This document shows, piece after piece, positions 27,101-35,753 of a stretch of DNA of 45,290 bases. Position numbers and translations under genes: made by a program. The stretch lies in the NCBI GenBank assembly GCA_019090315.1, contig JAHRWD010000063.1, positions 1 through 45,290 of the forward strand. The letters run 5' to 3'. This DNA is from Pseudomonadales bacterium (GTDB lineage: Bacteria; Pseudomonadota; Gammaproteobacteria; Pseudomonadales; JAHRWD01). The stretch's first letter is position 1. Each line of letters starts with the position of its first letter. The notes beneath the pieces are model-generated. The model saw only the letters and a list, made by a program, of their open reading frames with translations, did no database searches and had not been told where the DNA came from.

Positions 27101-27973
27101 TAAATAGCCGCGTCCGGGGGAGGTGTTAGCAAACCAAGTGAGATCTACATAGTACCAAGCCATAAATGCACCAAAATCAAGAATATTTTGCGCATAGTCG
27201 CTGTCTGTTGGAGAAAATGTCCACGTATTTGTATGTGTTGTGAATCCGGCTGCTGTTTCGAGGCCAGCATTATTCCATATCGTAACTGGATTTGGGTCGG
27301 TTGTACCGGTCATGTTGTCAAAGCAGCGGTAGGTATCCCAGGGGCCGGCAGTAGTTTCTGCACCATTATCGAAAATGGCAGTGTTGGAATAACAAAATTT
27401 GGTTCCCTCATTACCGCCCGAATAAAACGGTAACGCCACGTTGTAATAAACGAATGAACCGGGATTGCTGGGGTTCGGGGTACGGTATTTTTTTGAGAGC
27501 GAGTTGCGAGGTACGGTTGCAATAAATGCATCGTAGGCTGCTGTGGTGCCAAAGGATGTGGGGTCAATGTAGTTTGCTGGGTCAAAGCTGGCATCGTAGG
27601 GTGAATTGTGCAATCGTCTGGAAACTACTCCCGTTTGCTGATACGCCATCAACCCCATTCTCATCTGACTGGTAAAATTGGTAATCAGGTTTTGAACAGC
27701 GGCTCGGGCAATTTCTGATTTGCTTTGTGGACTAGTACCCCCAGCAGCTGCTCCGGTGGCGTCCTCATCCATACTATTGGAATTATCCAGCACCACCAGT
27801 ACATTGGGTAGATCGCTGTTACCAAGGTTGGTAATAGTGGCTGGGATTGCTGTGAAATCAGCGTTAATTTCTGCCTGCAGGTTTGCATTGCCTGCTAGCA
27901 TAAATCCCAGCAACGCTATGACAGTGCTGCCGGTTTGAATACCTTTTTTGGTGTCTAGAAAAACTGTTTTCAT
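24128..27973 (-). CDS. pilY1: Type IV pilus tip/assembly protein PilY1
   Basis: Large secreted protein expected at the pilus tip and needed for pilus biogenesis, adhesion and surface sensing. From ATG at 27973 it has 1281 residues, with a signal peptide (hydrophobic about 17-33). A von Willebrand A domain follows with the MIDAS start D63-N-S-N-S67 and VLVTDGLPSTN. The C-terminal PilC-type beta-propeller contains YVGANDGMLHAFNAG near residue 755. Asp-rich loops (TDADLDGDVDEDG, LDDDDDGSPETSDGDG) look like calcium sites. GTG at 27982 is an alternative start. It is last in the fimU-pilV-pilW-pilX operon, as in Pseudomonas. Confidence 0.93.
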   Translation of the reverse strand: MKTVFLDTKKGIQTGSTVIALLGFMLAGNANLQAEINADFTAIPATITNLGNSDLPNVLVVLDNSNSMDEDATGAAAGGTSPQSKSEIARAAVQNLITNFTSQMRMGLMAYQQTGVVSRRLHNSPYDASFDPANYIDPTSFGTTAAYDAFIATVPRNSLSKKYRTPNPSNPGSFVYYNVALPFYSGGNEGTKFCYSNTAIFDNGAETTAGPWDTYRCFDNMTGTTDPNPVTIWNNAGLETAAGFTTHTNTWTFSPTDSDYAQNILDFGAFMAWYYVDLTWFANTSPGRGYLHTPIALLDRDSTDADLDGDVDEDGPHIDALRIKLGTSQFVNNQPTNAAWPLQNAGLTPLEGTLQSARDYFDGTVLPASEGGPAAAIPANVCDGKDFVVLVTDGLPSTNAAGALVTNPTVAIAAVATEAANLLAAGVRTYVVGYALPEGVTPGILDSIAIAGGTSVSYMANNPTALSNTLTGIFTDILNRTSAGSAAAVISNNIAGEGALYQALYDPSVTIAGNNVTWGGRLHSVFIDSQGLLREDSNGNDTLDGYSTDKIVTMEYDSVAAVTKVYRYDSVADFNSNISTSHSLAELDSIWDARDQLNTVSNLTTQRSYGALANTGRHIFTWLDDDDDGSPETSDGDGVVGSGEVVGFTSSAFPVATSSNMYRYLDVPSDDVANLVNYIRGEEGATYAASPTTGFRSRTIDYNNDSTDEVWRLGDIIHSSPIVVAKPNKNYHTQYNDYTYQAYINQYSERRQVLYVGANDGMLHAFNAGFWDESSSSFNTTDSTSTAVAHPLGSELWAYVPHNLLPHLQWLADPNYAHVYYVDGAPKAHDVRIFADDSTHPGGWGTILVVGMRFGGGPNNLDIDNDTVDETTTRSAYIVLDITDPESAPTLIAEITDPNLGYTIGAPTLVKQRKAGIVNGWNTPDVNNWYLAFGSGPIGSQGLTNGRSNQNARYYLYDLGDAALTIPRTPGMVSGFPQTLSSATSFVGSSTATDWDFDYHDDAVYFGVSGYAASTNNGSLQRMTVTSSAASSTFSPLLASIQPITAAPYTLVDALGEYWVYVGSGRFLTNDDNIGIEQQQFYGIKDSLSSAVTISDMVDSSNIQVFADGSIVDPTNGPSFDVEIDSVTISDTDALRGAIQGKDGWYINLEYDGTNPSARVTNVANSIGKTLLFVDYQPGTDSCAPEGTSNLFALDFQSGTAPEHGALGFDSGTTNNSEYLAVSSVSLGKGLSSEPVTHTNEDGDVQVITQSSTAAIETTGLGLAGTTDGRQSWRVIEDWRN

Positions 27974-28026
27974 AATACCCACTCTTACCTTTGATTAACG
28001 GCTTACAACATCAAAATTTGTTTGTA

Positions 28027-28359
28027 CTAGTACAAAATCACTTCCAGCAATTGCTTGTCTTTGTCCAGCTTTAGCTGAACTTTTCCTTTTGTAATTAACC
28101 CATCCGGCGATGTTGTACGGTTGACGGGTGAACGCTGATCAAGAACCATGATGTAAGTCGTTGAATAAGTACCCTGGTTGGTTACGATTTTATCCGGGTG
28201 TAGCTCCAGTAATTCCCCCGTTACGTAATGAATACCATCTGTGCTGGTGGAAGGGGAGCCTGACCCACCTCCGGTCGTAGTTGCCGAATAGCCAAGTGGC
28301 GAAACCACTAAAAGCAAGTAAAGGAGATGGCTTAAAAATGGATGTTTGGTAGTTCGCAT
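28027..28359 (-). CDS. Small secreted protein, possibly PilY2-like
   Basis: A 110-residue protein with a clear signal peptide (LLYLLLVVSPLGYSA), a Gly/Ser/Thr-rich linker (TTTGGGSGSPSTST) and a compact C-terminal part of alternating strands (VTGELLELHPDKIVTNQG, VQLKLDKDKQLLEVILY). It sits between pilX (5 nt) and pilY1 (53 nt). In Pseudomonas a similar-sized exported protein, PilY2, is encoded after pilY1. Size, export and operon suggest an equivalent, but sequence identity was not established and the position differs. Confidence 0.65.
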   Translation of the reverse strand: MRTTKHPFLSHLLYLLLVVSPLGYSATTTGGGSGSPSTSTDGIHYVTGELLELHPDKIVTNQGTYSTTYIMVLDQRSPVNRTTSPDGLITKGKVQLKLDKDKQLLEVILY

Positions 28360-28364
28360 GGACG

Positions 28365-28958
28365 TTATCCTTTTCTGAATATGGATTGCAGCATCACCGG
28401 GCTGGTTTCGGTTCCACCGTAGCCCAGCGCAGTGATGCGGAATAATTCACAATTGAGAGAGCCTACGGCGCTGCCAGGGCAGTCGACATCCGAGAGGAAT
28501 TCAATGATGTATCGTGGATCCACCGCAACCCCGGGGATTGCTGTACCGGCATAGGCCATTGAACGTCCAGCGGTAGTCCAGACTTCAAGGCTAGTGCCAC
28601 CGCACCCGGTTTCCCACCGTTCTGGAACATAATTAGCGCTACAAAAGACCGCGGCAAGAGCGGTAGCGGTGTCGAGGGCGATTTCATTGCCTCGGGAGGT
28701 GCAGTAGCCGCCGGTGCAGGTATCGTTGGCCAGCACTTTAGCGCTGGTGCTATCAGCAACCTGTTCGCCTTCACGTAGTGCCGCTTCGGCAGCCTGTAGG
28801 GCCAAATTGTGGTTGCGATCGTTATTGGCCATTTTGAGTTCCAGCCGTGAGGATGAAATTGAGCTTATACCTATGAATGTAATGACCAGTAGAATGATCA
28901 AGCCAATGACCAGTACGCTTCCTGTTTGCTGTTGATGGATAGGGGTGATTTTTTTCAT
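28365..28958 (-). CDS. pilX: Type IV minor pilin PilX
   Basis: Minor pilin of the priming complex that starts pilus assembly. From ATG at 28958 it has 197 residues. A short leader ends in QQQTG, cut before SVLVIGLIILLVITFIG, the PilX-type helix, which lacks the Glu5 of other pilins. NNDRNHNLALQAAEAALREGE is the usual PilX continuation, and there are paired Cys residues in the C-terminal half. The frame extends upstream to 29060 over the end of pilW; that extension has no pilin leader and was rejected. Confidence 0.9.
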   Translation of the reverse strand: MKKITPIHQQQTGSVLVIGLIILLVITFIGISSISSSRLELKMANNDRNHNLALQAAEAALREGEQVADSTSAKVLANDTCTGGYCTSRGNEIALDTATALAAVFCSANYVPERWETGCGGTSLEVWTTAGRSMAYAGTAIPGVAVDPRYIIEFLSDVDCPGSAVGSLNCELFRITALGYGGTETSPVMLQSIFRKG

Positions 28959-28971
28959 GATCGCTTCTCTG

Positions 28972-30078
28972 CTACTGCAGGCCGTGATTTCGCAGTTGAA
29001 TGGTTGTGCTGAGTGTTCTTCTCGCCGCCAGATCGCCGGGGGTGACGGCGGTTGCAGCACCTACCGTGGCCGGGTTTGTATTGGCCAGAAAAGTGTAATC
29101 CTGGGCTGATTCCAGGATATCTGATGATGTTTTCATTAGCAGCGCTATGCGTAGTGTGACGACGTTGGCCCAGCCACCCGCAGCAATTACGCCAGTGGCA
29201 CTGACATATCGATCCGCTACGCCGTAATCAGTGCTCCCCATCGCATCGTTGTCGACGCCGTATAGTATTGCCATATCCTCAACCCCTTCGACCAGCTCTT
29301 CAGGGTTGCTGGCACTGGCGGCCACATTGTTATTAAAACGCCATAGGGAGGGAGCTCCGTTTGCCCCATTCCGAATGTAGTAGGTCATCGATTGAGCCTT
29401 CAGTATTTCAGAATTGGTACCGTATATAGTTCCCAGGCTGGGGGAGGTATTGTTGGCCGCACCATGGGGGATATTTGCCAGCGCTGCAGTGGGGGGTGTA
29501 ACAGTAGTTGCCCTGAATACGTCGATATTGGTGTAACTACTGATTACCAGAGTTTCACCCGCAACAATACTGCAGGTATTCCCTGCACTTATTTGAACGG
29601 GGGTGTTGGCAAGGGTCATTGGATTGATCAATTGCCCACCACAGGAATCACCATACTGCACAACCACCATATCGGTATCGTCCACAACCGTACCCAGGCT
29701 TGCGGTATTGGAAGGTGTACTGGGAGACCAGTTTGTACCATCCCACTGGAAACCCCTGATCATGTTGTCAGCATCAAACGGGTAATCAGGAGCCGGGCTT
29801 GCAACTACGTTGGGGGTAACTGAACCAACATTTGAGGATAAGCCTAAATAACCAGCTTTTCGAATATCTGTGGTCAGTACATCGAGTGCAAAACGGCCAT
29901 TTTCCTGCAGCCTGGTCAAATCTTCGCCAATCACGTGATTTTGTTTGCTACTTACGGCGATTTGCAGGACCCCGCCCATCAGAAATAAACCAATTACCAT
30001 CGCGATCATAAGCTCAGCCAAACTGAAGCCATCGGCATTAGGAATTGATTGGTTACTGGTTCGGTTTGATATCTTCAT
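28972..30078 (-). CDS. pilW: Type IV minor pilin PilW
   Basis: Minor pilin, 368 residues. The type III signal peptide ends at Gly (NADG), followed by FSLAELMIAMVIGLFLMGG with Glu5, which is cut and methylated by PilD. The large periplasmic domain has several Cys residues (YGDSCGGQL, GNTCSIVAGE) and ends VTLRIALLMKTS...LSTTIQLRN, the familiar PilW close. It follows pilV by 19 nt and precedes pilX by 13 nt, in the order seen in Pseudomonas. Confidence 0.92.
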   Translation of the reverse strand: MKISNRTSNQSIPNADGFSLAELMIAMVIGLFLMGGVLQIAVSSKQNHVIGEDLTRLQENGRFALDVLTTDIRKAGYLGLSSNVGSVTPNVVASPAPDYPFDADNMIRGFQWDGTNWSPSTPSNTASLGTVVDDTDMVVVQYGDSCGGQLINPMTLANTPVQISAGNTCSIVAGETLVISSYTNIDVFRATTVTPPTAALANIPHGAANNTSPSLGTIYGTNSEILKAQSMTYYIRNGANGAPSLWRFNNNVAASASNPEELVEGVEDMAILYGVDNDAMGSTDYGVADRYVSATGVIAAGGWANVVTLRIALLMKTSSDILESAQDYTFLANTNPATVGAATAVTPGDLAARRTLSTTIQLRNHGLQ

Positions 30079-30097
30079 AGAGGGTTGATTTCACGGC

Positions 30098-30598
30098 CTA
30101 TAATAGGGTTGATACATTTAGACTGTAATCACCACGGTTACCGCTACTGTCGTTATCTTGCCATTCGACCGTAACGGTTATTTCTGCACCTGTGGCTCCC
30201 AACACAACATTCACTGCACCATCACCAACAGGCAGATTAGTGGCCAGTAAATATTTCCATGCCTCAAGGTCATACTTGCTTATTTGCGCAGGTGTGCAAT
30301 TGGCAGTTTCGCAGTTGCTAGCTATAACCGCGTCACCGAGATCAATATCATAATTGGTGGTAGTGCTGGCAACGGTTCGGTTGGCACGCATACGATCAAT
30401 AATTTCATACGCGAGGGTATTGGCAGCCGCACGATAATAAGCGTCCTGACTATTTCTTACCGATGTCGCCTGTAACTGAGCGATGCCCAACAACGAACCG
30501 CCGATGATTACCGCGGTAATCATTACTTCGATAAGGCTAAATCCCGATTGCTTGTGAGCAACGGAGTGTTTGAAGATTTTTTGGTGAATTACGGACAT
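30098..30598 (-). CDS. pilV: Type IV minor pilin PilV
   Basis: Minor pilin, 166 residues. The leader ends QSG, followed by FSLIEVMITAVIIGGSLLGIA with Glu5. AYYRAAANTLAYEIIDRMRANR is the typical PilV alpha-helix end, and EITVTVEWQD is the family's C-terminal strand. Its start overlaps the fimU stop by 10 bases, implying coupling. Confidence 0.92.
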   Translation of the reverse strand: MSVIHQKIFKHSVAHKQSGFSLIEVMITAVIIGGSLLGIAQLQATSVRNSQDAYYRAAANTLAYEIIDRMRANRTVASTTTNYDIDLGDAVIASNCETANCTPAQISKYDLEAWKYLLATNLPVGDGAVNVVLGATGAEITVTVEWQDNDSSGNRGDYSLNVSTLL

Positions 30599-31155
30599 GT
30601 TAAATCCACCCCGAGATTATCTTCGTATATACCATTACTATCGCTATCACGGCTTTTACGCACCATTCCTGAAGAGCTAACGATCAACGCTCTGCTGTAA
30701 TCTGTATCCTGGTCACCGGGGCAGGAGATGAACACACCTGATTGGTCTGAATAACCGCTACTCTGGTATTGAATCATCCCAGTTGTTCCGGCAACCAACC
30801 TTAATTCGTTGTCTGCTTTTAACGCATCTGCTACAAAAAGCAGCTCATCCAGATCACCGCCATCAATGGTTCCATCTTCGTTTTCATCGGAGAATGTGAT
30901 CCATCCGTCTGACCAGGTTCCGGAGCAGGTGGCCTGATCATTACTGCTACAAACCGAAATGGTTATATTCTGGGTCACTGCCTCACTGCGCGCTTGCATG
31001 AGCGTTGTTTGTATGTCGTTGATGGTTGATGCAACGCTATTTTTCTTGATGCTGTTGCTAAAACTGGGTATACCAACCATTGCAATAATTCCCACAATGG
31101 CAATTGTTATCAACAGCTCTATGAGCGTGAATCCATTTGTCTGGTTTTTGTTCAT
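30589..31155 (-). CDS. fimU: Type IV minor pilin FimU/FimT (GspH family)
   Basis: First gene of the operon. The 188-residue pseudopilin has the leader MNKNQTNG and FTLIELLITIAIVGIIAMVG with Glu5. A GspH/FimT domain follows: LMQARSEAVTQNITISVC, CSGTWSDGWITFSD and the C-terminal Cys pair. FimU contributes to the pilus priming complex. FimT is the close paralogue; position at the head of pilV-W-X-Y1 favours FimU. The ribosome site is weak. Confidence 0.9.
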   Translation of the reverse strand: MNKNQTNGFTLIELLITIAIVGIIAMVGIPSFSNSIKKNSVASTINDIQTTLMQARSEAVTQNITISVCSSNDQATCSGTWSDGWITFSDENEDGTIDGGDLDELLFVADALKADNELRLVAGTTGMIQYQSSGYSDQSGVFISCPGDQDTDYSRALIVSSSGMVRKSRDSDSNGIYEDNLGVDLTCP

Positions 31156-31589
31156 GGTCTGTATGTTTTGAACCGCGACGTTAATTTAAATACTGTATCG
31201 ACTACAATCGAATCATCTGAGTTAGTTGTACTTTGGGTAAATTGTAGACGTTGATTTTTTGTTTACCATTAATGGGTGTGAGGAAGTTCACGTTTTTTTT
31301 ATCTTTTTGTTGATAGTCAATAAACTGGCTTTTTGTTGTTGGAAAACTGTCAAATTTAGTTGCGGCTCATGAACGAAACCGCGCAGGCAATGTCTGGTAT
31401 TGTTAACGGCACAGCCGGTGTACATGGGCAGGTTTTATGTCAGTGTTTTAAAAAAAATCATTTTTTCATTCCTGTAAAACCATACTGGTTTTCAGCTTGT
31501 AAGTTTTTCTCCTACAATTCAGGCAGAGGAGTTTTTTACACATACAGGTTTTGTTTTTTGCGCTACCTAAATTACGACAGGTGAACGGA
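31156..31589. other. Divergent intergenic region between fimU and aceE
   Basis: About 430 AT-rich bases that must hold the promoters of the leftward pilus operon and of aceE-aceF. TACAAT at 31513-31518 is a fair -10 for aceE, but its -35 is poor. I found no convincing promoter for fimU and no clear regulator site. A frame from 31360 to 31584 codes for a composition unlike the neighbouring proteins and is not taken as a gene. Confidence 0.5.
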
Positions 31590-34259
31590 ATGGCCCAGGG
31601 AAACGTGCAGCAAGATATTGATCCGCAGGAAACCAAAGAGTGGCTGGATGCACTGCATTCGGTTTTGCGTAATGAAGGGCCGGAACGCGCCTACTATCTG
31701 TTGAAGCGGCTGGTAGACGATGCCAATCGCAAGGGCATGAAACTACCAGCTTCAATCACTACTCCGTACATTAATACACTATCGGTTACCGAGGAGAAAA
31801 AAATTCCCGGTGATCCTTATATGGATCGTCGCATCCGTTCTTTGATACGTTGGAATGCGTTGGCGATGGTGATGCGAACCAACCTTGCTGATCCGGATTT
31901 AGGCGGCCATCTATCAAGTTTTTCTTCCAGCGCTACCCTGTATGACGTTGGCTTCAATTACTTTTTTAACGCACCCACGGATCAACATGGTGGTGATCTG
32001 GTTTTTATTCAGGGCCACTGCGCACCGGGGATTTACGCACGTTCCTACCTTGAGGGGCGGCTGGATGAGCAGGATCTAGATAATTTTAGAAGAGAGGTAA
32101 ACGGTGGCCTGTCATCCTATCCGCATCCCTGGTTGATGCCGGACTATTGGCAGTTCCCCACAGTTTCAATGGGCCTTGGCCCGATCCAGGCGATCTACCA
32201 GGCCCATGTGATGAGATATATGGATAACCGAGGGCTGATCGACGCAGGTCAGCGCAAGGTGTGGGCATTTCTGGGGGATGGTGAAACGGATGAACCCGAA
32301 TCCCTGGGTGCGATCTCCCTCGCTGGCCGTGAGAATCTGGATAACCTGATTTTTGTAGTGAACTGCAACTTGCAACGGTTAGATGGCCCAGTCCGAGGCA
32401 ATGGCAAAATTATTCAGGAGCTTGAAGGGCAGTTTAAAGGCGCTGGCTGGAATGTGATTAAAGTGGTCTGGGGCCGCCATTGGGATCCACTGCTGGAGAT
32501 GGATAGAAAGGGTTTGCTACGCAAACGGATGATGGAGGTAGTAGACGGTGAGATGCAGAATTTCAAAACCAAAGGTGGCGCATACACCCGGGAACACTTT
32601 TTCGGTACTGATCCGGAACTGCTAAAAATGGTTGAGCACCTGTCGGATGATGATATTTATCGCCTCAATCGTGGCGGACATGATCCTTTTAAAGTCTATG
32701 CGGCCTACGCAGAAGCGGCAGCCCATACCGGTCAACCTACAGTAATTCTGGCTCAAACCGTCAAGGGTTATGGTTTCGGTGCAGCGGCGGAAGCCCAGAA
32801 CAATACCCATTCGGTCAAGAAACTGGATATTGAAAGCCTGAAGGATTTTCGTGATCGCTTTGCTATTCCGTTAAATGATGAGGAGCTGGAAAAGGTTCCT
32901 TTTTATCGGCCACCTGCGGATAGCCCAGAGATGCGTTATATGCAGCAACGCCGTGAGGAGTTGGGAGGTTATCTACCCCAGCGTCGGTCAAAACTGGAAC
33001 CGATGAATATACCCGCTCTTGATGCCTATGAAGTCGTCACCAAAGGTAGCGGCGAGCGATCAATCTCTACCACTATGGCGATGGTGCGAATTTTTTCGGC
33101 GCTGGTGAAGGATAAGCAGATTGGCAAACGAATTGTTCCGATTGTGCCGGACGAAGCCCGTACCTTTGGTATGGAGGGGATGTTTCGGCAACTGGGTATT
33201 TACTCCGCAGCGGGTCAGCTCTATGAACCCGTCGATGCGGATCAGATGATGTTCTATAAAGAGAAGAAGGATGGCCAGATTCTCGAAGAGGGCATCAACG
33301 AAGCTGGTGCCTTTGCGGCCTGGATGGCAGCGGCGACCTCCTATAGCCATCATGACCTGCCGATGATTCCGTTTTATATCTTTTACTCGATGTTTGGTTT
33401 TCAGCGCATTGGTGATCTGGCATGGGCCGCCGGTGATATGCAGGCACGGGGTTTCCTGATTGGTGGCACTTCTGGACGAACCACACTAAACGGCGAAGGT
33501 TTGCAGCATCAGGATGGTCATAGTCACTTGATGGCAGCGACGATCCCGAATTGCGTGGCATATGATCCGACTTACAGCTATGAATTAGCGGTGATTATTC
33601 AGGATGGCATGGAGCAGATGTATGTTCAGGATCGCAACTGCTTCTACTACATCACCGTGATGAATGAAAATTACCCACAGCCAGCGATACCCAATGGTGT
33701 CGAAGAGGGCATCATTAAAGGGATGTATTTGTTGAAGCCGTGGGATTCTAACAGTGACGACAAATTACGAATTCATCTGTTGGGTAGTGGCGCAATTTTA
33801 CGAGAAGTGGAAGCCGCCGCGGAATTGTTGCAGCAGCAGTTTGGTATCAGCGCCAACATATGGAGTGCCACCAGCTTTAACGAATTACGCCGCGAAGGCA
33901 TGAGTACCGAGCGCTGGAACCGTTTGCATCCGGATCAACCTGCACGCAGCAGTTATGTGACCGATTGTTTGGGTGGCAATGATGTGCCGGTGATCGCCGC
34001 CAGTGATTATATGCAGCAATACGCTGACCAGATCCGTGAATATATTCCCCAGAGTTATACCGTGCTCGGCACCGATGGTTTTGGTCGAAGTGATACCCGG
34101 GCGACTCTGCGTAACTTTTTTGAAGTAGATCGTTATTATATTGCCCAGGCCGCTCTGGCCAGCCTGCATCAGCAGGGACAGATCGACATTAAAATATTGA
34201 AGGATGCGATGTCGGACTGGGGAATTGATGCGGATAAACATGATCCCGCTACGTTATAG
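31590..34259 (+). CDS. aceE: Pyruvate dehydrogenase E1 component (homodimeric)
   Basis: Thiamine-diphosphate-dependent E1 that decarboxylates pyruvate and acetylates the lipoyl groups of AceF. From ATG at 31590 it has 889 residues (E. coli 887). The thiamine-diphosphate motif is GDGETDEPESLGAISLAG through FVVNCN. NRGGHDPFKVYAAY, VPIVPDEARTFGMEG and GGTSGRTTLNGEGLQHQDGH are E1-typical. The open frame upstream of 31590 codes residues that do not fit. aceF follows after 45 nt. Confidence 0.97.
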   Translation: MAQGNVQQDIDPQETKEWLDALHSVLRNEGPERAYYLLKRLVDDANRKGMKLPASITTPYINTLSVTEEKKIPGDPYMDRRIRSLIRWNALAMVMRTNLADPDLGGHLSSFSSSATLYDVGFNYFFNAPTDQHGGDLVFIQGHCAPGIYARSYLEGRLDEQDLDNFRREVNGGLSSYPHPWLMPDYWQFPTVSMGLGPIQAIYQAHVMRYMDNRGLIDAGQRKVWAFLGDGETDEPESLGAISLAGRENLDNLIFVVNCNLQRLDGPVRGNGKIIQELEGQFKGAGWNVIKVVWGRHWDPLLEMDRKGLLRKRMMEVVDGEMQNFKTKGGAYTREHFFGTDPELLKMVEHLSDDDIYRLNRGGHDPFKVYAAYAEAAAHTGQPTVILAQTVKGYGFGAAAEAQNNTHSVKKLDIESLKDFRDRFAIPLNDEELEKVPFYRPPADSPEMRYMQQRREELGGYLPQRRSKLEPMNIPALDAYEVVTKGSGERSISTTMAMVRIFSALVKDKQIGKRIVPIVPDEARTFGMEGMFRQLGIYSAAGQLYEPVDADQMMFYKEKKDGQILEEGINEAGAFAAWMAAATSYSHHDLPMIPFYIFYSMFGFQRIGDLAWAAGDMQARGFLIGGTSGRTTLNGEGLQHQDGHSHLMAATIPNCVAYDPTYSYELAVIIQDGMEQMYVQDRNCFYYITVMNENYPQPAIPNGVEEGIIKGMYLLKPWDSNSDDKLRIHLLGSGAILREVEAAAELLQQQFGISANIWSATSFNELRREGMSTERWNRLHPDQPARSSYVTDCLGGNDVPVIAASDYMQQYADQIREYIPQSYTVLGTDGFGRSDTRATLRNFFEVDRYYIAQAALASLHQQGQIDIKILKDAMSDWGIDADKHDPATL

Positions 34260-34304
34260 ATGTGATTGCATGAACAGGAAAAACCCAATGGAGAGGATAA
34301 GCCA

Positions 34305-35603
34305 ATGAGTTCAGAGACCATTCAAGTACCTGACCTCGGTGGGGTGGATGAGGTTGAGGTTATTGAAATCAGTGTAGAAGTGGGGCAATCAATAAATGCT
34401 GACGACCCGCTGATCGTGCTGGAATCCGACAAGGCATCAATGGAGATTCCCGCACCTTTTGCCGGTGAAGTTGAATCGATTCTGGTATCGGTTGGCGACA
34501 CTATTACGGAAGGCCACGAAATTGTAGTGATGAAATCCGTTGGTGAAGCTGCGAGTACTGCGCCGAAGCAGGAAGAGCTTGAATCGGCGGTAGTACCCGA
34601 AACAAATGAGAAGGTTGAGACGCAAGCCCCGACCAAAGAGCCTGCAACTGAATCAGTGCAATCGCCTGTGGCCAAACAGCCTTCATCCGGTGAGTCATCA
34701 GAACAACCGGCTGCGTCGATTCATGCGGGTCCATCGGTACGCAAATTAGCGCGGGAATGTGAAGTCGATCTGGCTCATGTCAGTGGCAGCGGTCCTAAAG
34801 GGCGGGTACTGAAAGATGATCTTAAGGCATACATCGCGGCACAGGTAAAACAAGCCGCTAGCGGAGGCGGTGTTTTACCACAGGCCAAGGAAGTCGATTT
34901 TTCACGTTTTGGTGAAATAGAAGAGGTAGCCGTTACCCGTATTGGTAAAAAAACCGCAGAAAATCTCCATGCCAGTTGGTTGACTATTCCTCACGTCACA
35001 CAGTTTGATGAAGCCGATGTCACGGATTTAGAGGCATTCCGAAAACAGCAAAAAAAGAGCCCTGATGCACCGGCAAACCTAACCCCACTGCCTTTTATTC
35101 TGAAAGCAGTGGCTCACGCACTGCAACAATATCCATTGTTTAAATCATCGCTAAAACCAGATGGCAATTTGCTGGTGATGAAAGACTACTGCCATATTGG
35201 TATGGCGGTGGATACTCCCGCTGGATTGATGGTGCCGGTAATTCAGGATGTGGATAAAAAATCAATCTGGCAGCTTGCAATTGAGACTGCGGAAATCGGC
35301 GAACAAGCACGTAATAAAAAACTAAGACCTGATCAAATGCAGGGTGGTTGCTTTACCGTTTCAAGCCTCGGAAACCTCGGTGGACAAGGGTTTACGCCGA
35401 TCATCAATGCACCGGAAGTGGCAATTTTGGGTGTCTCTTCAATGCAGGTGAAGCCTGTTTATGATGGTGAAAAATTTATTCCGCGGAAAATGTTACCGGT
35501 CGCGTTGTCCTACGATCATCGCGTGATTAATGGAGCGGATGGTGGACGATTCAGCGGGTTAATTTGTGCTTCATTAGCGGATTTGCGGTTGCTTTTAATG
35601 TGA
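34305..35603 (+). CDS. aceF: Dihydrolipoamide acetyltransferase (pyruvate dehydrogenase E2)
   Basis: E2 core of the pyruvate dehydrogenase complex. From ATG at 34305, behind a strong GGAGAGGAT site, it has 432 residues. It has one lipoyl domain with K43 in ESDKASMEIPAPFAGE, a Pro/Glu/Thr-rich linker, and an E1/E3-binding domain (GPSVRKLARECEVDLAHVSG). The catalytic acyltransferase domain ends in SYDHRVINGADGGRF, which holds the His and Asp of the active site. E. coli has three lipoyl domains; here only one. lpd (E3) does not follow and must be elsewhere. Confidence 0.96.
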   Translation: MSSETIQVPDLGGVDEVEVIEISVEVGQSINADDPLIVLESDKASMEIPAPFAGEVESILVSVGDTITEGHEIVVMKSVGEAASTAPKQEELESAVVPETNEKVETQAPTKEPATESVQSPVAKQPSSGESSEQPAASIHAGPSVRKLARECEVDLAHVSGSGPKGRVLKDDLKAYIAAQVKQAASGGGVLPQAKEVDFSRFGEIEEVAVTRIGKKTAENLHASWLTIPHVTQFDEADVTDLEAFRKQQKKSPDAPANLTPLPFILKAVAHALQQYPLFKSSLKPDGNLLVMKDYCHIGMAVDTPAGLMVPVIQDVDKKSIWQLAIETAEIGEQARNKKLRPDQMQGGCFTVSSLGNLGGQGFTPIINAPEVAILGVSSMQVKPVYDGEKFIPRKMLPVALSYDHRVINGADGGRFSGLICASLADLRLLLM

Positions 35604-35753
35604 TTTTTTTGTTCAAAAATCTACAAAAACCTAATAAATGGTCTACGCTTTTTATCACGAATACCAAAAAATACAGCCAATAAAATTATAACTTATCATG
35701 TTTTTTGACTGTATCGGAACCCCCTGTTGAAGATTGCCGTATTGAGATTATTT

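Noticed and set aside
31360..31584. Frame of 74 codons upstream of aceE
   Set aside because: Rich in Cys, Phe and Tyr, unlike neighbouring proteins; no clear ribosome site, and it runs into the aceE start region.
35602..35621. GATTTTT/AAAAATC hairpin after aceF as a terminator
   Set aside because: The stem is almost all A-T and is followed by A-rich rather than T-rich sequence.
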